Assembly (NCBI RefSeq): GCF_000733935.1
Contig: NZ_JPON01000001.1
Location: forward strand, 4,104,623-4,168,622
Length of the DNA: 64,000 nucleotides
Direction of reading: 5' to 3'
From: Methylomarinum vadi
Lineage (GTDB): Bacteria; Pseudomonadota; Gammaproteobacteria; Methylococcales; Methylomonadaceae
Shown: positions 19,757-28,515 of the stretch, one piece after another
Layout of the letters: the number at the start of each line of letters is the position of its first letter
Position numbering within the stretch: position 1 is the first letter of the stretch
Program-made: the position numbers and the translations under genes
The notes under the pieces: generated by a model
Told to the model about the DNA's origin: nothing
Database searches by the model: none
The model's input: only the letters and a program-made list of their open reading frames with translations

Positions 19757-21292
19757 TTAATCCTCCGGCCTGGCTGTTTTGAAGCGAGCGGAAGCGCCTA
19801 TCAGGCCGATGACGAAAAAGGCCGTGCCCACCAGGGTAAAGCGCAGATTCGGTTCATCCAGGGTCAAATCGTCGGTCGTATAAAGCATGATGACAACAGC
19901 GACGAAACCCCAGCCGATAAAACGCAACACGGCACCCAGTATAATTTCGGGTAGAGTTTCCGACTCACTGGCGGGCGTATCCATTCGATAGGCCACGAAA
20001 CCACACACTAAAGCGGGTAGAATGCCCCAGCGCATATGTTGAATGAAGCTTTCCAGAAAATTGAAATCTTCACGATGGTACAAGGTTAACTCAAGAACCA
20101 GGACCGATGCCGTCGTACTGACGATGAACCCTAGAATCATCATAGTCATGTAAAAACCGTAATAGCGGTCGGACTGTTCTTTTTGCCGCCGGAAGGTCAG
20201 GGTTCGCGAGATAAAAACCAGTGTGATCGGTAGGACATACATCGGAATGACATAGGCGATCCAGCGTAGCGTGGTGTCATCGAAATGTTCTAACGGTTGG
20301 TTGGGATAAAGAAACGTATTGTGTAGAAAAACCGAAATTTCCCGACCCAGCATGACGCCGATGGTGGCCGCGGCCGTGAACAGCATGACGTATTTATAGG
20401 TGTGTTTCAGGCGGGCTTCGTGAACATTGCCGCCAAGTTGTTTCACCGTCCGCCAGATGTCGTCTTCGCTGGCGCTGCCGAATACCACTAGGCAGGCGAG
20501 CAGCCGGCAGAGCAGGCCGGTGAGCTGATCGAGTTCCTTAATCAATTTTACCGTCTTGGTGTAATGAGGCTCCGCTTCCTTCCAGACCGCGATTTTCTCG
20601 GACATTTCATTGTAAGAGATACAGATCGTTCCCCATTTCAGAGACGGCTCATTAAACAAACGACGAAACGAGTTTTGGTTGGCGTAATTTTGGATTTGGT
20701 CGAAAAGAAGACAGTTATGCGCCCATTTATATTCGACGGTATTACTGGATTTATCGAAATCGCCGGGGTCGATACTCGCCACGAGGAGGCGGTCGGCAAT
20801 GCGTTTTTTCAAATCGTCGTCGACCGCTGAGAGTCTCGATGCTATCAAAGCATTGTAAACCTCGACCGCTTTGGTCGGTATGGCAAACGCATCATGAATG
20901 CTGTCCCGCAGGATAAGGATGGGATTGAGTTTGATTTCCCACGAGATAAGAAAAAGAAACAGGCCGGCGGCAATCAACGGGATAATCGTGCTGCCGTCCA
21001 AACCGTTCAGCAGGTTTACCAATTCTTGCGAACGCAGGTTTTTCACGATCAGCGTGACCAACGGTTCCAGTGGGAGCCACTGCCAGGTCAGTAATAAATA
21101 CAGGATCGCCATTGATGTGCAGTACGATGCGATGCCTATCCAGTAGGTGCTTCTGCGAATGAAGTATTGAGGCAGGGTCGGTTCGGCGCCTAACTGAATG
21201 CGGCGTTTTTGGAAGGATCGATAGGCGAGATAGAATGCGGCTCCGGTTCCGACAATCTGCACTACAAGGTAAATCAAGAATTCGGCGGTCAT
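19757..21292 (-). CDS. Polytopic inner-membrane protein of unknown function
   Basis: 511-residue protein that I do not recognise. It has about nine hydrophobic helices: one at the N-terminus (FLIYLVVQIVGTGAAFYLAY), two or three more before residue 130, a soluble stretch of about 150 residues with several Trp and Cys (EYKWAHNCLLFDQI, GTICISYNEMSEKIAVW), then paired helices to the C-terminus. The cytoplasmic or periplasmic middle domain is helical and charged. It stands alone, convergent with the DUF2750-like gene. A sensor or transporter role is possible but no motif supports either. Confidence 0.75.
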   Translation of the reverse strand: MTAEFLIYLVVQIVGTGAAFYLAYRSFQKRRIQLGAEPTLPQYFIRRSTYWIGIASYCTSMAILYLLLTWQWLPLEPLVTLIVKNLRSQELVNLLNGLDGSTIIPLIAAGLFLFLISWEIKLNPILILRDSIHDAFAIPTKAVEVYNALIASRLSAVDDDLKKRIADRLLVASIDPGDFDKSSNTVEYKWAHNCLLFDQIQNYANQNSFRRLFNEPSLKWGTICISYNEMSEKIAVWKEAEPHYTKTVKLIKELDQLTGLLCRLLACLVVFGSASEDDIWRTVKQLGGNVHEARLKHTYKYVMLFTAAATIGVMLGREISVFLHNTFLYPNQPLEHFDDTTLRWIAYVIPMYVLPITLVFISRTLTFRRQKEQSDRYYGFYMTMMILGFIVSTTASVLVLELTLYHREDFNFLESFIQHMRWGILPALVCGFVAYRMDTPASESETLPEIILGAVLRFIGWGFVAVVIMLYTTDDLTLDEPNLRFTLVGTAFFVIGLIGASARFKTARPED

Positions 21293-21652
21293 GTTGCAGT
21301 CGCTCCTACATACTGTTTTTAACGTTTCGAGGTTAGGGAAGACGTCGATTCCGGTTTGATACTCAACATGCTTGTCATGAAACGATGGCCTTTTGGGCTG
21401 GACGCAGTCAGCCTTGAAGGCAGTCGCGTGTCACGGATTCGATAATGCGTATTATAACCGGACATAAGCGGGTAGGGGCGACCGAAGTTATCTTGACGAT
21501 GGTGAATGAGCATTTTGAAATACGGACTCTGTCAACATGCAAAAGGATAATTGAAGTCGAATTTTCAATGTTGGCTCAAGGTCGAATCATATCATTAACA
21601 TTTATCCCATTTTTACAGATATTGGGTTTCGTCGTCGCTTTGCGGAAGGATT
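21293..21652. other. Intergenic region downstream of the ectoine-degradation operon
   Basis: 360 bp without a convincing gene. It must hold the promoter of the membrane-protein gene that ends at 19757. I see no strong terminator hairpin after doeC and no repeat. Confidence 0.4.
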
Positions 21653-23014
21653 TTATTTGATCCAAACTTGCTTGGCATTGACAAACTCTTTGATGCCATG
21701 AGGCCCCAGCTCACGGCCATAGCCGGAACGTTTGATGCCGCCGCTGGGCAGGCGCGGGTCGGTTTTGACGATACCGTTGACGGCGACTTGCCCGGCATTC
21801 AGCAGTTTAGCCGCGCGTTGCGCCAATTCGTCGTTCTCCGTCCATATGCTGGCGCCGAGGCCGTAATCGGTGTCATTGGCCAGGCCTATTGCCGCCCCGA
21901 AATCGTCGGCGGCTATGACGGTCATGACCGGGCCGAAGGTTTCCTCGCGGAATGCGGCCATTTCTGGCGTTACGCCAGTCAACAGCGTCGCCGGGTAAAA
22001 AAAACCGGGAGTCGCCGGGATTTCGCCGCCAAGCAGGCATTGGGCCCCGACCGCGATCGTTTCGCTGACTTGACGGTGTAAATTCCGTCTAAGATCGTCG
22101 CGGGCCAGCGGGCCGATGTCGCTATCGAATGAACGCGGGTCGCCTAACTTCAGTTTTTCCAGGCGAGTTTTCAGGAGCTGGACGAAGTCATCGTGGATGC
22201 TTTGTTCGACGATGACTCGTTTGGCCGCGATACAGGACTGGCCCGCGTTGATGATGCGCGACAATGTCACAACATCGGCGGCGCGTTCCAGGTCCGCGTC
22301 TGCCAGTACGATACAGGGGTCGGACCCGCCCAGTTCCAAAACCGAGGGTTTCAGTTCCGCGGCGGCTAGCGCGGCGACTTTACTGCCACCGGCACTGGAA
22401 CCGGTGAAAGAGACGGCGGCGATGTGGGGGTCTCGTATCGCCGCTGCAACCGATGGCGTGGTCACCGGCAGATTGACCGCGATATTGTGCGGTGCGCCGG
22501 CCATGGCAAAGGCTTCGACGATCGCGGCGGCGCATCCGGGGACATGGGGGTCGTGTTTCAAGACACAGGTATTGCCTGCCATCAACGCCGGGGCTAGGAA
22601 ACGGAACGCCAGCCACAGCGGTGCGTTCCAGGGCAGTATGCCGAGGATGGTGCCGAGCGGTTGATAACATACATAACTGAGCGAGGCGTCGGAAGCCAAT
22701 ACCTCGTTGGCCAGGTAGTCTGCCGCGTGTTCGGCGTAGTGGTCGGCGCACAAGGCCGCTTTTTCCACCTCGGGGCCGCCTTCCTTGACCGGTTTGCCCA
22801 TTTCATCGGCCATCAGGTCGGCCAATCGGCTTTTATGTTCTCGAAGTACGGTGGCCACGGCGCGTAACACCTCGGCTCTTTCCGAGTAAGTTGTCGCGCG
22901 CCAAGCGGGAAAGGCCTGGTAAGCCAAAGCGATGCGTTCATGCAATTGGGTTTCGTTCAGGCTGGGGTATTCGGCTATTTTTTCACCGGTGTAGGGATTG
23001 GTTGCGATCAGCAT
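21653..23014 (-). CDS. doeC: NAD(P)-dependent aldehyde dehydrogenase, ectoine-degradation type (DoeC)
   Basis: 453-residue aldehyde dehydrogenase close to succinate-semialdehyde dehydrogenases. In ectoine catabolism DoeC oxidises aspartate semialdehyde to aspartate. Seen: the N-terminal YTGEKIAEYPS, the catalytic Glu in VLELGGSDP, the nucleophile Cys in NAGQSCIAAKR and EETFGPVM. It is the last gene of the operon, 15 bp after doeA. The start at MLIATNPYTG has an AAGGAGG-like site upstream. By sequence alone it could be a general semialdehyde dehydrogenase; the position after doeA and doeD supports the assignment. Confidence 0.82.
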   Translation of the reverse strand: MLIATNPYTGEKIAEYPSLNETQLHERIALAYQAFPAWRATTYSERAEVLRAVATVLREHKSRLADLMADEMGKPVKEGGPEVEKAALCADHYAEHAADYLANEVLASDASLSYVCYQPLGTILGILPWNAPLWLAFRFLAPALMAGNTCVLKHDPHVPGCAAAIVEAFAMAGAPHNIAVNLPVTTPSVAAAIRDPHIAAVSFTGSSAGGSKVAALAAAELKPSVLELGGSDPCIVLADADLERAADVVTLSRIINAGQSCIAAKRVIVEQSIHDDFVQLLKTRLEKLKLGDPRSFDSDIGPLARDDLRRNLHRQVSETIAVGAQCLLGGEIPATPGFFYPATLLTGVTPEMAAFREETFGPVMTVIAADDFGAAIGLANDTDYGLGASIWTENDELAQRAAKLLNAGQVAVNGIVKTDPRLPSGGIKRSGYGRELGPHGIKEFVNAKQVWIK

Positions 23015-23029
23015 GGTAACCTCCTTTTG

Positions 23030-24286
23030 TTATGTACTAGTGACGGCCTCTTCGACGACTTTCTTGTTAGAAGTTTGCTGAGGCGGGGTCTTTTCTACGC
23101 TAAGTGACTTTTTATTGGCCTTGGCCGGCTTCACGACAAAATCTCGCTCCAGCGTGAAGAATGATTCACAACCGTCTTCGGTGATATGAATGGTATCCGA
23201 GATCCCGCAAGTTTTGTCGCCGTCCACGCCCCACATCCAAGGGATGATATGGAAGGTCATGCCGGGTTCCAACACGGTCGAGTCACCTTGTTTCAGACTC
23301 ACGATATAGCCTTCGTCCCAACTCGGCGGGAAAGCGATGCCGATCGAATAACCGGAGCGAGTAATCAGCTGTGCGCCGACATCGTTATGGGAAATGATGT
23401 TGCGAACCAGGTTGTCCACGTCAGAGACGGTCATGCCCGGCTGAACAAATTCATGAACCGCATCCAGCGCCTGCTTCATCCGCTCCTGGGCTTTGTACAT
23501 CGAGTCGGATAATTTACCTAAAACCACGGTACGCATCATTGCGGTATGGTAGCGGCGATAACAACCGCCGACTTCCAGGAATACATGTTCGCCGGCCTGA
23601 ATGCAGCGGCCTTCCCAGGTGGCGTGGCCGATCATCGTTCGCGGGCCGGAGGTGACGTAGGGCATGACCGAAGGCGGTTCTCCGCCGGCTCGGAACATGC
23701 CGGCGCTGATCGCGGCGCCGATGTCGTTTTCGCTGGCGCCGACCTCGCAGGCGTCGATGCCGGCCCGCATGCCGGCCTCGGTCGCCGCAGCGGCCCTGCG
23801 CATCAGTTCGATTTCGACCGCGGACTTGCGGATACGGCCTTGTTCGACGATGCCGAAACAATCCAGCAGTTTGCCTTCGGTCAGCGTCGTATGCACACGG
23901 TCCTGTTGATAGGCGGGGAAGAAGTAACTGTTGCGTTCATAGCCGATGCGTTTGTCGGCCAGACCGAATTCCTTCAAGGCATCGACCAGCATTTGTATCG
24001 CGTCGCCGGTATCGGGATAGGGGCGGGTGCGTTCGACCCAGGTGCGGGCGATGATATTGGATTCCTCCATCGCCCGCGTAATCATGAAGGGTTCGTCGTC
24101 CAACGGGATGACCAGCGCCTGGAAAAAGGAATAGCCGGTGGTTTGGTAATCGGTCAAATACATGATGTTTTCCGGATCGCTGATGACCACCGCATCCAGA
24201 TGCCGTTGTTCTATGCGCTGGCGCAGTTCGGTCAAACGGCGCTGATATTCCTCGAAAGGAAAGGTCATGTCGTCACGTTGTTTCAT
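23030..24286 (-). CDS. doeA: Ectoine hydrolase DoeA (peptidase M24/creatinase family)
   Basis: 418-residue creatinase-fold enzyme. DoeA opens the ectoine ring to give N-acetyl-2,4-diaminobutyrate. The N-terminal creatinase domain (about 10-160; ENIMYLTDYQTTGYSFFQALVIP) and the C-terminal pita-bread domain (PYVTSGPRTMIGHATWEG, EVGGCYRRYHTAMMRTV, GIAFPPSWDEG) follow DoeA rather than metal-dependent aminopeptidases, since the usual metal ligands are not evident. The ATG overlaps the doeD stop by 4 bp. A Lys/Gln-rich tail of about 35 residues follows the domain. Confidence 0.88.
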   Translation of the reverse strand: MKQRDDMTFPFEEYQRRLTELRQRIEQRHLDAVVISDPENIMYLTDYQTTGYSFFQALVIPLDDEPFMITRAMEESNIIARTWVERTRPYPDTGDAIQMLVDALKEFGLADKRIGYERNSYFFPAYQQDRVHTTLTEGKLLDCFGIVEQGRIRKSAVEIELMRRAAAATEAGMRAGIDACEVGASENDIGAAISAGMFRAGGEPPSVMPYVTSGPRTMIGHATWEGRCIQAGEHVFLEVGGCYRRYHTAMMRTVVLGKLSDSMYKAQERMKQALDAVHEFVQPGMTVSDVDNLVRNIISHNDVGAQLITRSGYSIGIAFPPSWDEGYIVSLKQGDSTVLEPGMTFHIIPWMWGVDGDKTCGISDTIHITEDGCESFFTLERDFVVKPAKANKKSLSVEKTPPQQTSNKKVVEEAVTST

Positions 24287-25554
24287 GCGGCCTCCATTAC
24301 TTTATCGGTTGCGCTTAGCAAAATGTCCAAGCCGTCTTTCAGGTCGTCTTCGGGAATCGTCAACGGAGGAATCAATTTGACGACTCGTCCGCCGGTGCCG
24401 CAGCTGGCGATCAGCAGCCCGGACCGGAAGCATTCTTCGACGATGGCCTTGGCCCGGTTGCCGTCGCCGACATCGAGCCCGATGATCATTCCCTTGCCGC
24501 TGATCTCGACTGCTGTATGGCGTTTTTCCAGGGCGGTCATGGCTTCGTTCATGATTCGGCTTTTGCTGCGGACTTCCTGCATTAGACTGTCGTCCTCGAA
24601 ATAAGCCAATGCCTCGGCGCCGGCGACGAAGGACAAATCCTGGCCGCGGAAAGTCCCGGTGTGTTCGCCCGGCGACCAGTGTTGGTCGATTTCCGGTTTG
24701 ACCAGGTTCATCGCCATTGGCGTGCCCATGCCGCCGATTCCCTTGGCTAGGCAGATGATGTCCGGGTCGATACCGAGATCGTCGAAACTGAAAAACGACC
24801 CGGTGCGGCCGCAGCCGACTTGGATTTCGTCGACGATCACCAATGAATCGAGCTCCCGCGCCAGTTTTTCCAGAGCTTGCAGCCAGGTTTTACTGGCGAC
24901 CTTGACCCCGCCTTCGGCTTGTATCGTTTCCACCAGGAATGCCGCCGGTGGCGTGATACCGCTGGAACTGTCGAGATAATAGGCGCGCAACTGCTCGATA
25001 CTGGCCATGCCGCAGCCTAATTGGCAACCCGGGCACATTTTCTCGCAGCCGAACGGAAAATGGCGCACATGCTCCAACGGCACGCCGGCCGCGGCGCGAA
25101 AATGCTGATTGGCGGTGCAACTGAGCGCGCCGAGCGTCATGCCGTGAAAACCGTGGCTGAAGGCGACGATCTCGCGCCGGCCGGTGGCGCGGCGGGCAAG
25201 TTTTAGCGCGGCCTCGACCGCGTTGGTGCCGGTGGGCCCCATGAATTGCAGTTTGTGAGGCATGCCGCGCGGTTCCAGTATGACTTGAACGAATCGTTCC
25301 ATGAAACGGCGCTTGGCGGTGGTGTGCAGGTCGAGGCTATGGGTGACGCCGTTGTTTTGGATATAATCGATGACCGCTAGCTTCATGCGCTCGTTGTTAT
25401 GGCCGAAATTGAGCACGCCGGCGCCGGCGAAGAAATCGATGTATTCGTTGCCGTCCTCGTCGGTTTGCCGGGCATTGCTGGCTTTGTCGAATACCACCGG
25501 ATAGAGCCGGCAATAGGCTCGGATCTCGGATTCTCGCTCATCGAATATGCTCAT
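24283..25554 (-). CDS. doeD: Diaminobutyrate transaminase DoeD (EctB-like, PLP-dependent)
   Basis: 423-residue class III aminotransferase. DoeD turns 2,4-diaminobutyrate into aspartate semialdehyde. It is very similar in pattern to EctB: NEYIDFFAGAGVLNFGHNN, the PLP Asp in IVDEIQVGCGRTG, the Schiff-base Lys in CLAKGIGG and the HTGTFRGQ segment. It could be read as the biosynthetic EctB, but no ectA or ectC lies near while doeA, doeC and a deacetylase do. AAGGAG lies upstream of the ATG. It overlaps the deacetylase by 17 bp and doeA by 4 bp, implying translational coupling. Confidence 0.88.
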   Translation of the reverse strand: MSIFDERESEIRAYCRLYPVVFDKASNARQTDEDGNEYIDFFAGAGVLNFGHNNERMKLAVIDYIQNNGVTHSLDLHTTAKRRFMERFVQVILEPRGMPHKLQFMGPTGTNAVEAALKLARRATGRREIVAFSHGFHGMTLGALSCTANQHFRAAAGVPLEHVRHFPFGCEKMCPGCQLGCGMASIEQLRAYYLDSSSGITPPAAFLVETIQAEGGVKVASKTWLQALEKLARELDSLVIVDEIQVGCGRTGSFFSFDDLGIDPDIICLAKGIGGMGTPMAMNLVKPEIDQHWSPGEHTGTFRGQDLSFVAGAEALAYFEDDSLMQEVRSKSRIMNEAMTALEKRHTAVEISGKGMIIGLDVGDGNRAKAIVEECFRSGLLIASCGTGGRVVKLIPPLTIPEDDLKDGLDILLSATDKVMEAA

Positions 25555-26734
25555 ATTGATCTCCTTTGGTTGAAGGGGGCACGGGTGCGCCCACCAGGCG
25601 CGCGAACAGGCGCGTGACGTAGGGTATTAAACGATCGTTGAAATCGTAGTGGGGGCTGTGGCAGGGGTAGGCGTGATCCTGGCCGTCGTCGGAGCCGATT
25701 AAGGCAAAGGCTCCGGGAATTTCCTGCAAGTAATAATGAAAGTCCTCCGAGGCCATGATGGGAAGAGGGATTTGCCGGTCCAAACCATCGGTGCCGAATT
25801 CCTCTTGCCAAAGATTGCGAACGCGGGCGGCCTGTGTCGGATGATTGATGGTGGCGTCATAGCGCGGCAGAATTTCTACCTCGCAGTCGACGCCGTAGCT
25901 TTGCGCGGTTTGCCGGCTGATTTCGCGAATCAGTTGGTTGGCCCGGTCGCGGCTGGTACGGTTGGGCACGCGTATGCTACCAAGCAACACGGCCCGTTGC
26001 GGAATGACGGTAGGTTGACTGGGCGCTTCTATCGATGTGACGCTGACCACGACGGCTTGTTGCGGCGCAAGACGGCGGGCGACGATCTGTTGCAGAGCCA
26101 TGACGACTGCGGCGGCCGCCAGCACCGGATCACGGCACAGTTCCGGCTGACTGGCATGACCGCCTACGCCTGTCAATGTAATGACGAAGGTGCCGTTTCC
26201 GCACATGACCAGCTCATCGGGGCAGACCAGTTTGCCGAACGGCAGCGCCGGCCAATTGTGCCAACCATAGATTTCGTCGACGCCTTCCAAGGCGCTTTCC
26301 TCTATCATGCGCTTGGCGCCGTGACCGCCTTCCTCGGCCGGTTGAAACAGCAAGGTGACGGGACCGGGCAGTCGTTGTTCATGATGTTTGAGCCAGCGCG
26401 CGGTAGCGAGGAGTGTGGCGGTATGACCATCGTGGCCGCAGGCATGCATGTATCCCGTCTGGCGCGAGCACCAATCCTTGCCGGACTGCTCGTGGATGGA
26501 AAGCGCGTCGATGTCGCCGCGCAGCGCGATATGCGGCGCTTTGGTTCCGGATCGGTTCAACCAGGCCACGGTGCCGGTATCGGCACAGGGACGCCAAGCG
26601 ATGTCCATTGCCGTCAATATCTGGCGTATCTTTTCGGCGGTTCGCGTTTCCTCCCAGCTAGGTTCGGGATCGGCATGTAACTGGCGACGTACAGTGACTG
26701 CCTGTTCCATGGTTTCCTGCCAATAGCTTGTCAT
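25538..26734 (-). CDS. doeB2: N-acetyl-diaminobutyrate deacetylase, M20D amidohydrolase (DoeB2 type)
   Basis: 398-residue M20D-family amidohydrolase. In doe clusters this type removes the acetyl group from the N-acetyl-diaminobutyrate made by DoeA. Metal-site motifs are intact: RGDIDAL, MHACGHDGHTA, PAEEGGHGA, and the late MASEDFHYY and CHSPHYDFND. It is the first gene of the operon. In Halomonas the step is done by an unrelated aspartoacylase-like DoeB, so this is the alternative enzyme. IS copy 2 ends 46 bp before the start codon, so any promoter must lie in that gap or inside or beyond the element. Confidence 0.82.
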   Translation of the reverse strand: MTSYWQETMEQAVTVRRQLHADPEPSWEETRTAEKIRQILTAMDIAWRPCADTGTVAWLNRSGTKAPHIALRGDIDALSIHEQSGKDWCSRQTGYMHACGHDGHTATLLATARWLKHHEQRLPGPVTLLFQPAEEGGHGAKRMIEESALEGVDEIYGWHNWPALPFGKLVCPDELVMCGNGTFVITLTGVGGHASQPELCRDPVLAAAAVVMALQQIVARRLAPQQAVVVSVTSIEAPSQPTVIPQRAVLLGSIRVPNRTSRDRANQLIREISRQTAQSYGVDCEVEILPRYDATINHPTQAARVRNLWQEEFGTDGLDRQIPLPIMASEDFHYYLQEIPGAFALIGSDDGQDHAYPCHSPHYDFNDRLIPYVTRLFARLVGAPVPPSTKGDQYEHIR

Positions 26735-26780
26735 AGAGCTGCTCCCGTTAATTCCGCCAATGCAAGGGCATAGTGGGTTA

Positions 26781-27369
26781 ATTATCCATCATAAGGTTTA
26801 AACCACCGGCTTTAGCCGGTCAGCTTTAGCTGCGATAATTTGCCCAAGGAGGTGGCGATGGACTATAGATACGGCAGCCATACGGTTTACCAAATTGAGT
26901 ATCATTTTGTTTGGGTTACGAAGTATCGTTATAAAGTGCTGAAGGATGAAATAGCCGAACGAGTGAGAGACTTGGTGCGGCAGACATGCGAAGCCTTTGA
27001 GATACGGATTATCAAAGGTGTCGTGAGCAAAGATCATGTGCACATTTTGGTGAGTGCGCCGCCGACTATGGCCCCAAGCGAAATCATGAGGCGAATCAAG
27101 GGACGAACTTCGAGCTATCTGTTCGAAGAGTTCCCGCACTTGAAAAAGCGATATTGGGGTCGACATTTTTGAGCCCGCGGTTATTTTTGCGCCACAGTGG
27201 GGCAAATGACTGATGAGATGATAAAGCAATATTTGGAGCATCACTTTGAACCTAATCCAAACGATAATTTCAAGATGGAGCCCGACTAAGACGCGTCGTT
27301 TAGTCGACGCGTATCCGGACTTTCAGTCCGTTATTGGAACCCACCCGCTTGAGCGGGTGGTTGTTTAGT
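26781..27369 (+). mobile_element. IS200/IS605-family element, copy 2, upstream of the doe operon
   Basis: Same 589-bp element as at 6358-6946, reading as identical throughout. Left junction TTA at 26778-26780, right end TTTAGT at 27364-27369. It lies between the doe operon, transcribed away from it on the minus strand, and the bfd region. It therefore separates doeB2 from its original upstream DNA. Confidence 0.93.
26858..27172 (+). pseudogene. tnpA: IS200-type TnpA with in-frame TGA (copy 2)
   Basis: Identical to copy 1: AAGGAGG before the ATG, HUH motif present, TGA at 27170-27172 in the HFWARGYF position, and the same frame open beyond it to TAA at 27287-27289. Confidence 0.88.
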
Positions 27370-27370
27370 T

Positions 27371-27556
27371 GGTGCGATTACCACGCAATTATGTGACATT
27401 TTGGTGCGTATTGAATTCAATGCACTTGTTAATAAAGTTTTTGAGCAAGGGTTGTGCCAGGGTGTAAGGAGTTGCGAAATCAGAGGCCTTATCCAGATAA
27501 ATGTTGCCCCCAAGAAGACTAGGTGGAATAAGGCTGTTCTTATAGGAGCTAGCTGA
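27371..27556 (+). pseudogene. Start-less coding remnant with weak resemblance to IHF/HU C-termini
   Basis: A frame open from the IS junction to TGA at 27554-27556, without an initiator. It reads QLCDILVRI, then NALVNKVFEQGLCQG, SCEIRGLIQI and NVAPKKTRWNKA. The order of an amphipathic helix, x-EIRG-x and a basic arm recalls IHF-beta (ALASGDRVEIRGFGSF, then a Pro/Lys/Arg arm), but it lacks the GFG and GRNP signatures. At best it is a decayed remnant; chance is possible. Confidence 0.25.
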
Positions 27557-27647
27557 AACAGATCGCGTAAATTATGCAAGATGTCGTAAAGGCGCTAAGC
27601 GGTTAGAACTTAAAATACCGTATTGAAAAATTATTGCTTTACATCTA

Positions 27648-27666
27648 AATAATAATTGTTATCATT
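27648..27666 (+). promoter_or_regulatory. Candidate Fur box before bfd-bfr
   Basis: AATAATAATTGTTATCATT matches 12 of 19 positions of the classical Fur consensus and is nearly palindromic. It starts 44 bp before the bfd ATG. A possible -35 (TTGAAA, 27623-27628) and -10 (TAAATA, 27646-27651) would place it over the -10. Iron-dependent repression of bfd is known in other gammaproteobacteria; here it is inference. Confidence 0.55.
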
Positions 27667-27691
27667 AGCAAAAAATTGATGAGGGTTAGCT

Positions 27692-27892
27692 ATGTATGTT
27701 TGTATCTGTAAAGCGGTAACCGACAGTCAGTTGGAATTAGCGATTAACGAGGGTTTATGTACACGGCGTCAGTTGTTTGAATGTTTCGGTGTGGGCGGTG
27801 ATTGTGGAAAATGTAATAAGGACATTCGTGAGTTGCTTAATCATAATAAGGAGCATAAGCTTAATGAAGCAACGAACGAGTTAGCGGCTTAA
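27692..27892 (+). CDS. bfd: Bacterioferritin-associated ferredoxin
   Basis: 66-residue Bfd, which carries a [2Fe-2S] cluster and reduces the bacterioferritin core to release iron. The cluster Cys pattern is complete: C-x-C in MYVCICKAV and C-x2-C in [11 protein letters not shown]. Length matches the family. GAGG precedes the ATG. Bfr follows 25 bp downstream, the functional partner, so the pair forms an iron-storage operon, probably under the Fur-like site upstream. Confidence 0.95.
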   Translation: MYVCICKAVTDSQLELAINEGLCTRRQLFECFGVGGDCGKCNKDIRELLNHNKEHKLNEATNELAA

Positions 27893-27917
27893 TTTCAAAG
27901 ACACACGGGAGAACGGC

Positions 27918-28382
27918 GTGAAAGGCGACACTAAAGTCATAGACTATTTGAACAAGGCCCTGGAGAATGAGTTGACGGCCATCAACCAATATTTTTTGCA
28001 TGCCAGAATGTATAAAAATTGGGGATTCGATCAGCTCAACGACAAGGAATATCATGAATCGATCGATGAAATGAAACACGCCGATCGCTTGATCGAACGC
28101 ATCTTGTTTTTGGAGGGATTGCCGAACCTGCAAAGCCTGGGTAAGTTGCTGATTGGCGAAAATCCTCAGGAAATGCTGCAGTGCGACCTGAAATTGGAAC
28201 AACAGGCGGTGCCCTTGTTAAAAGAGGCCATCGCCTATTGCGAAGAGGCTAAGGATTATATTTCCCGGGAAATTTTTGCCGCTATCCTGGAGAGCGAGGA
28301 AGAGCATATCGATTGGCTAGAGACACAACTGGAATTGATCGATAAAGTCGGTTTACAAAATTATCTGCAATCGCAGATGTAA
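27918..28382 (+). CDS. bfr: Bacterioferritin
   Basis: 154-residue haem-binding ferritin that oxidises and stores iron in a 24-mer shell. The start is a GTG at 27918 giving [18 protein letters not shown]. The ferroxidase ligands E18, E51, H54, E94, E127 and H130 are all present, as is the haem ligand M52 (DEMKHADR). The C-terminal [21 protein letters not shown] is typical. It is cotranscribed with bfd. Confidence 0.97.
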   Translation: MKGDTKVIDYLNKALENELTAINQYFLHARMYKNWGFDQLNDKEYHESIDEMKHADRLIERILFLEGLPNLQSLGKLLIGENPQEMLQCDLKLEQQAVPLLKEAIAYCEEAKDYISREIFAAILESEEEHIDWLETQLELIDKVGLQNYLQSQM

Positions 28383-28515
28383 AGTTCTCTTCGTTTCGGC
28401 GGATTGTTTGCGGACAGTCGTCGAAACGCCAACGATTGTGATGACAATGTGCTGTCAGCTATGTGCCGGTTTAAACAAACGGGGCGGTGCCAGTAATTAA
28501 ACAACCTGTCTCATC

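Noticed and set aside
23546-24604. A 352-codon plus-strand frame opposite doeA and doeD
   Set aside because: Opposite two conserved enzyme genes with no motif or ribosome site of its own.
24283-25554. Assignment of the aminotransferase as biosynthetic EctB
   Set aside because: The sequence alone is compatible with EctB, but the neighbours are catabolic (doeA, doeC, deacetylase) and no ectA or ectC is nearby.
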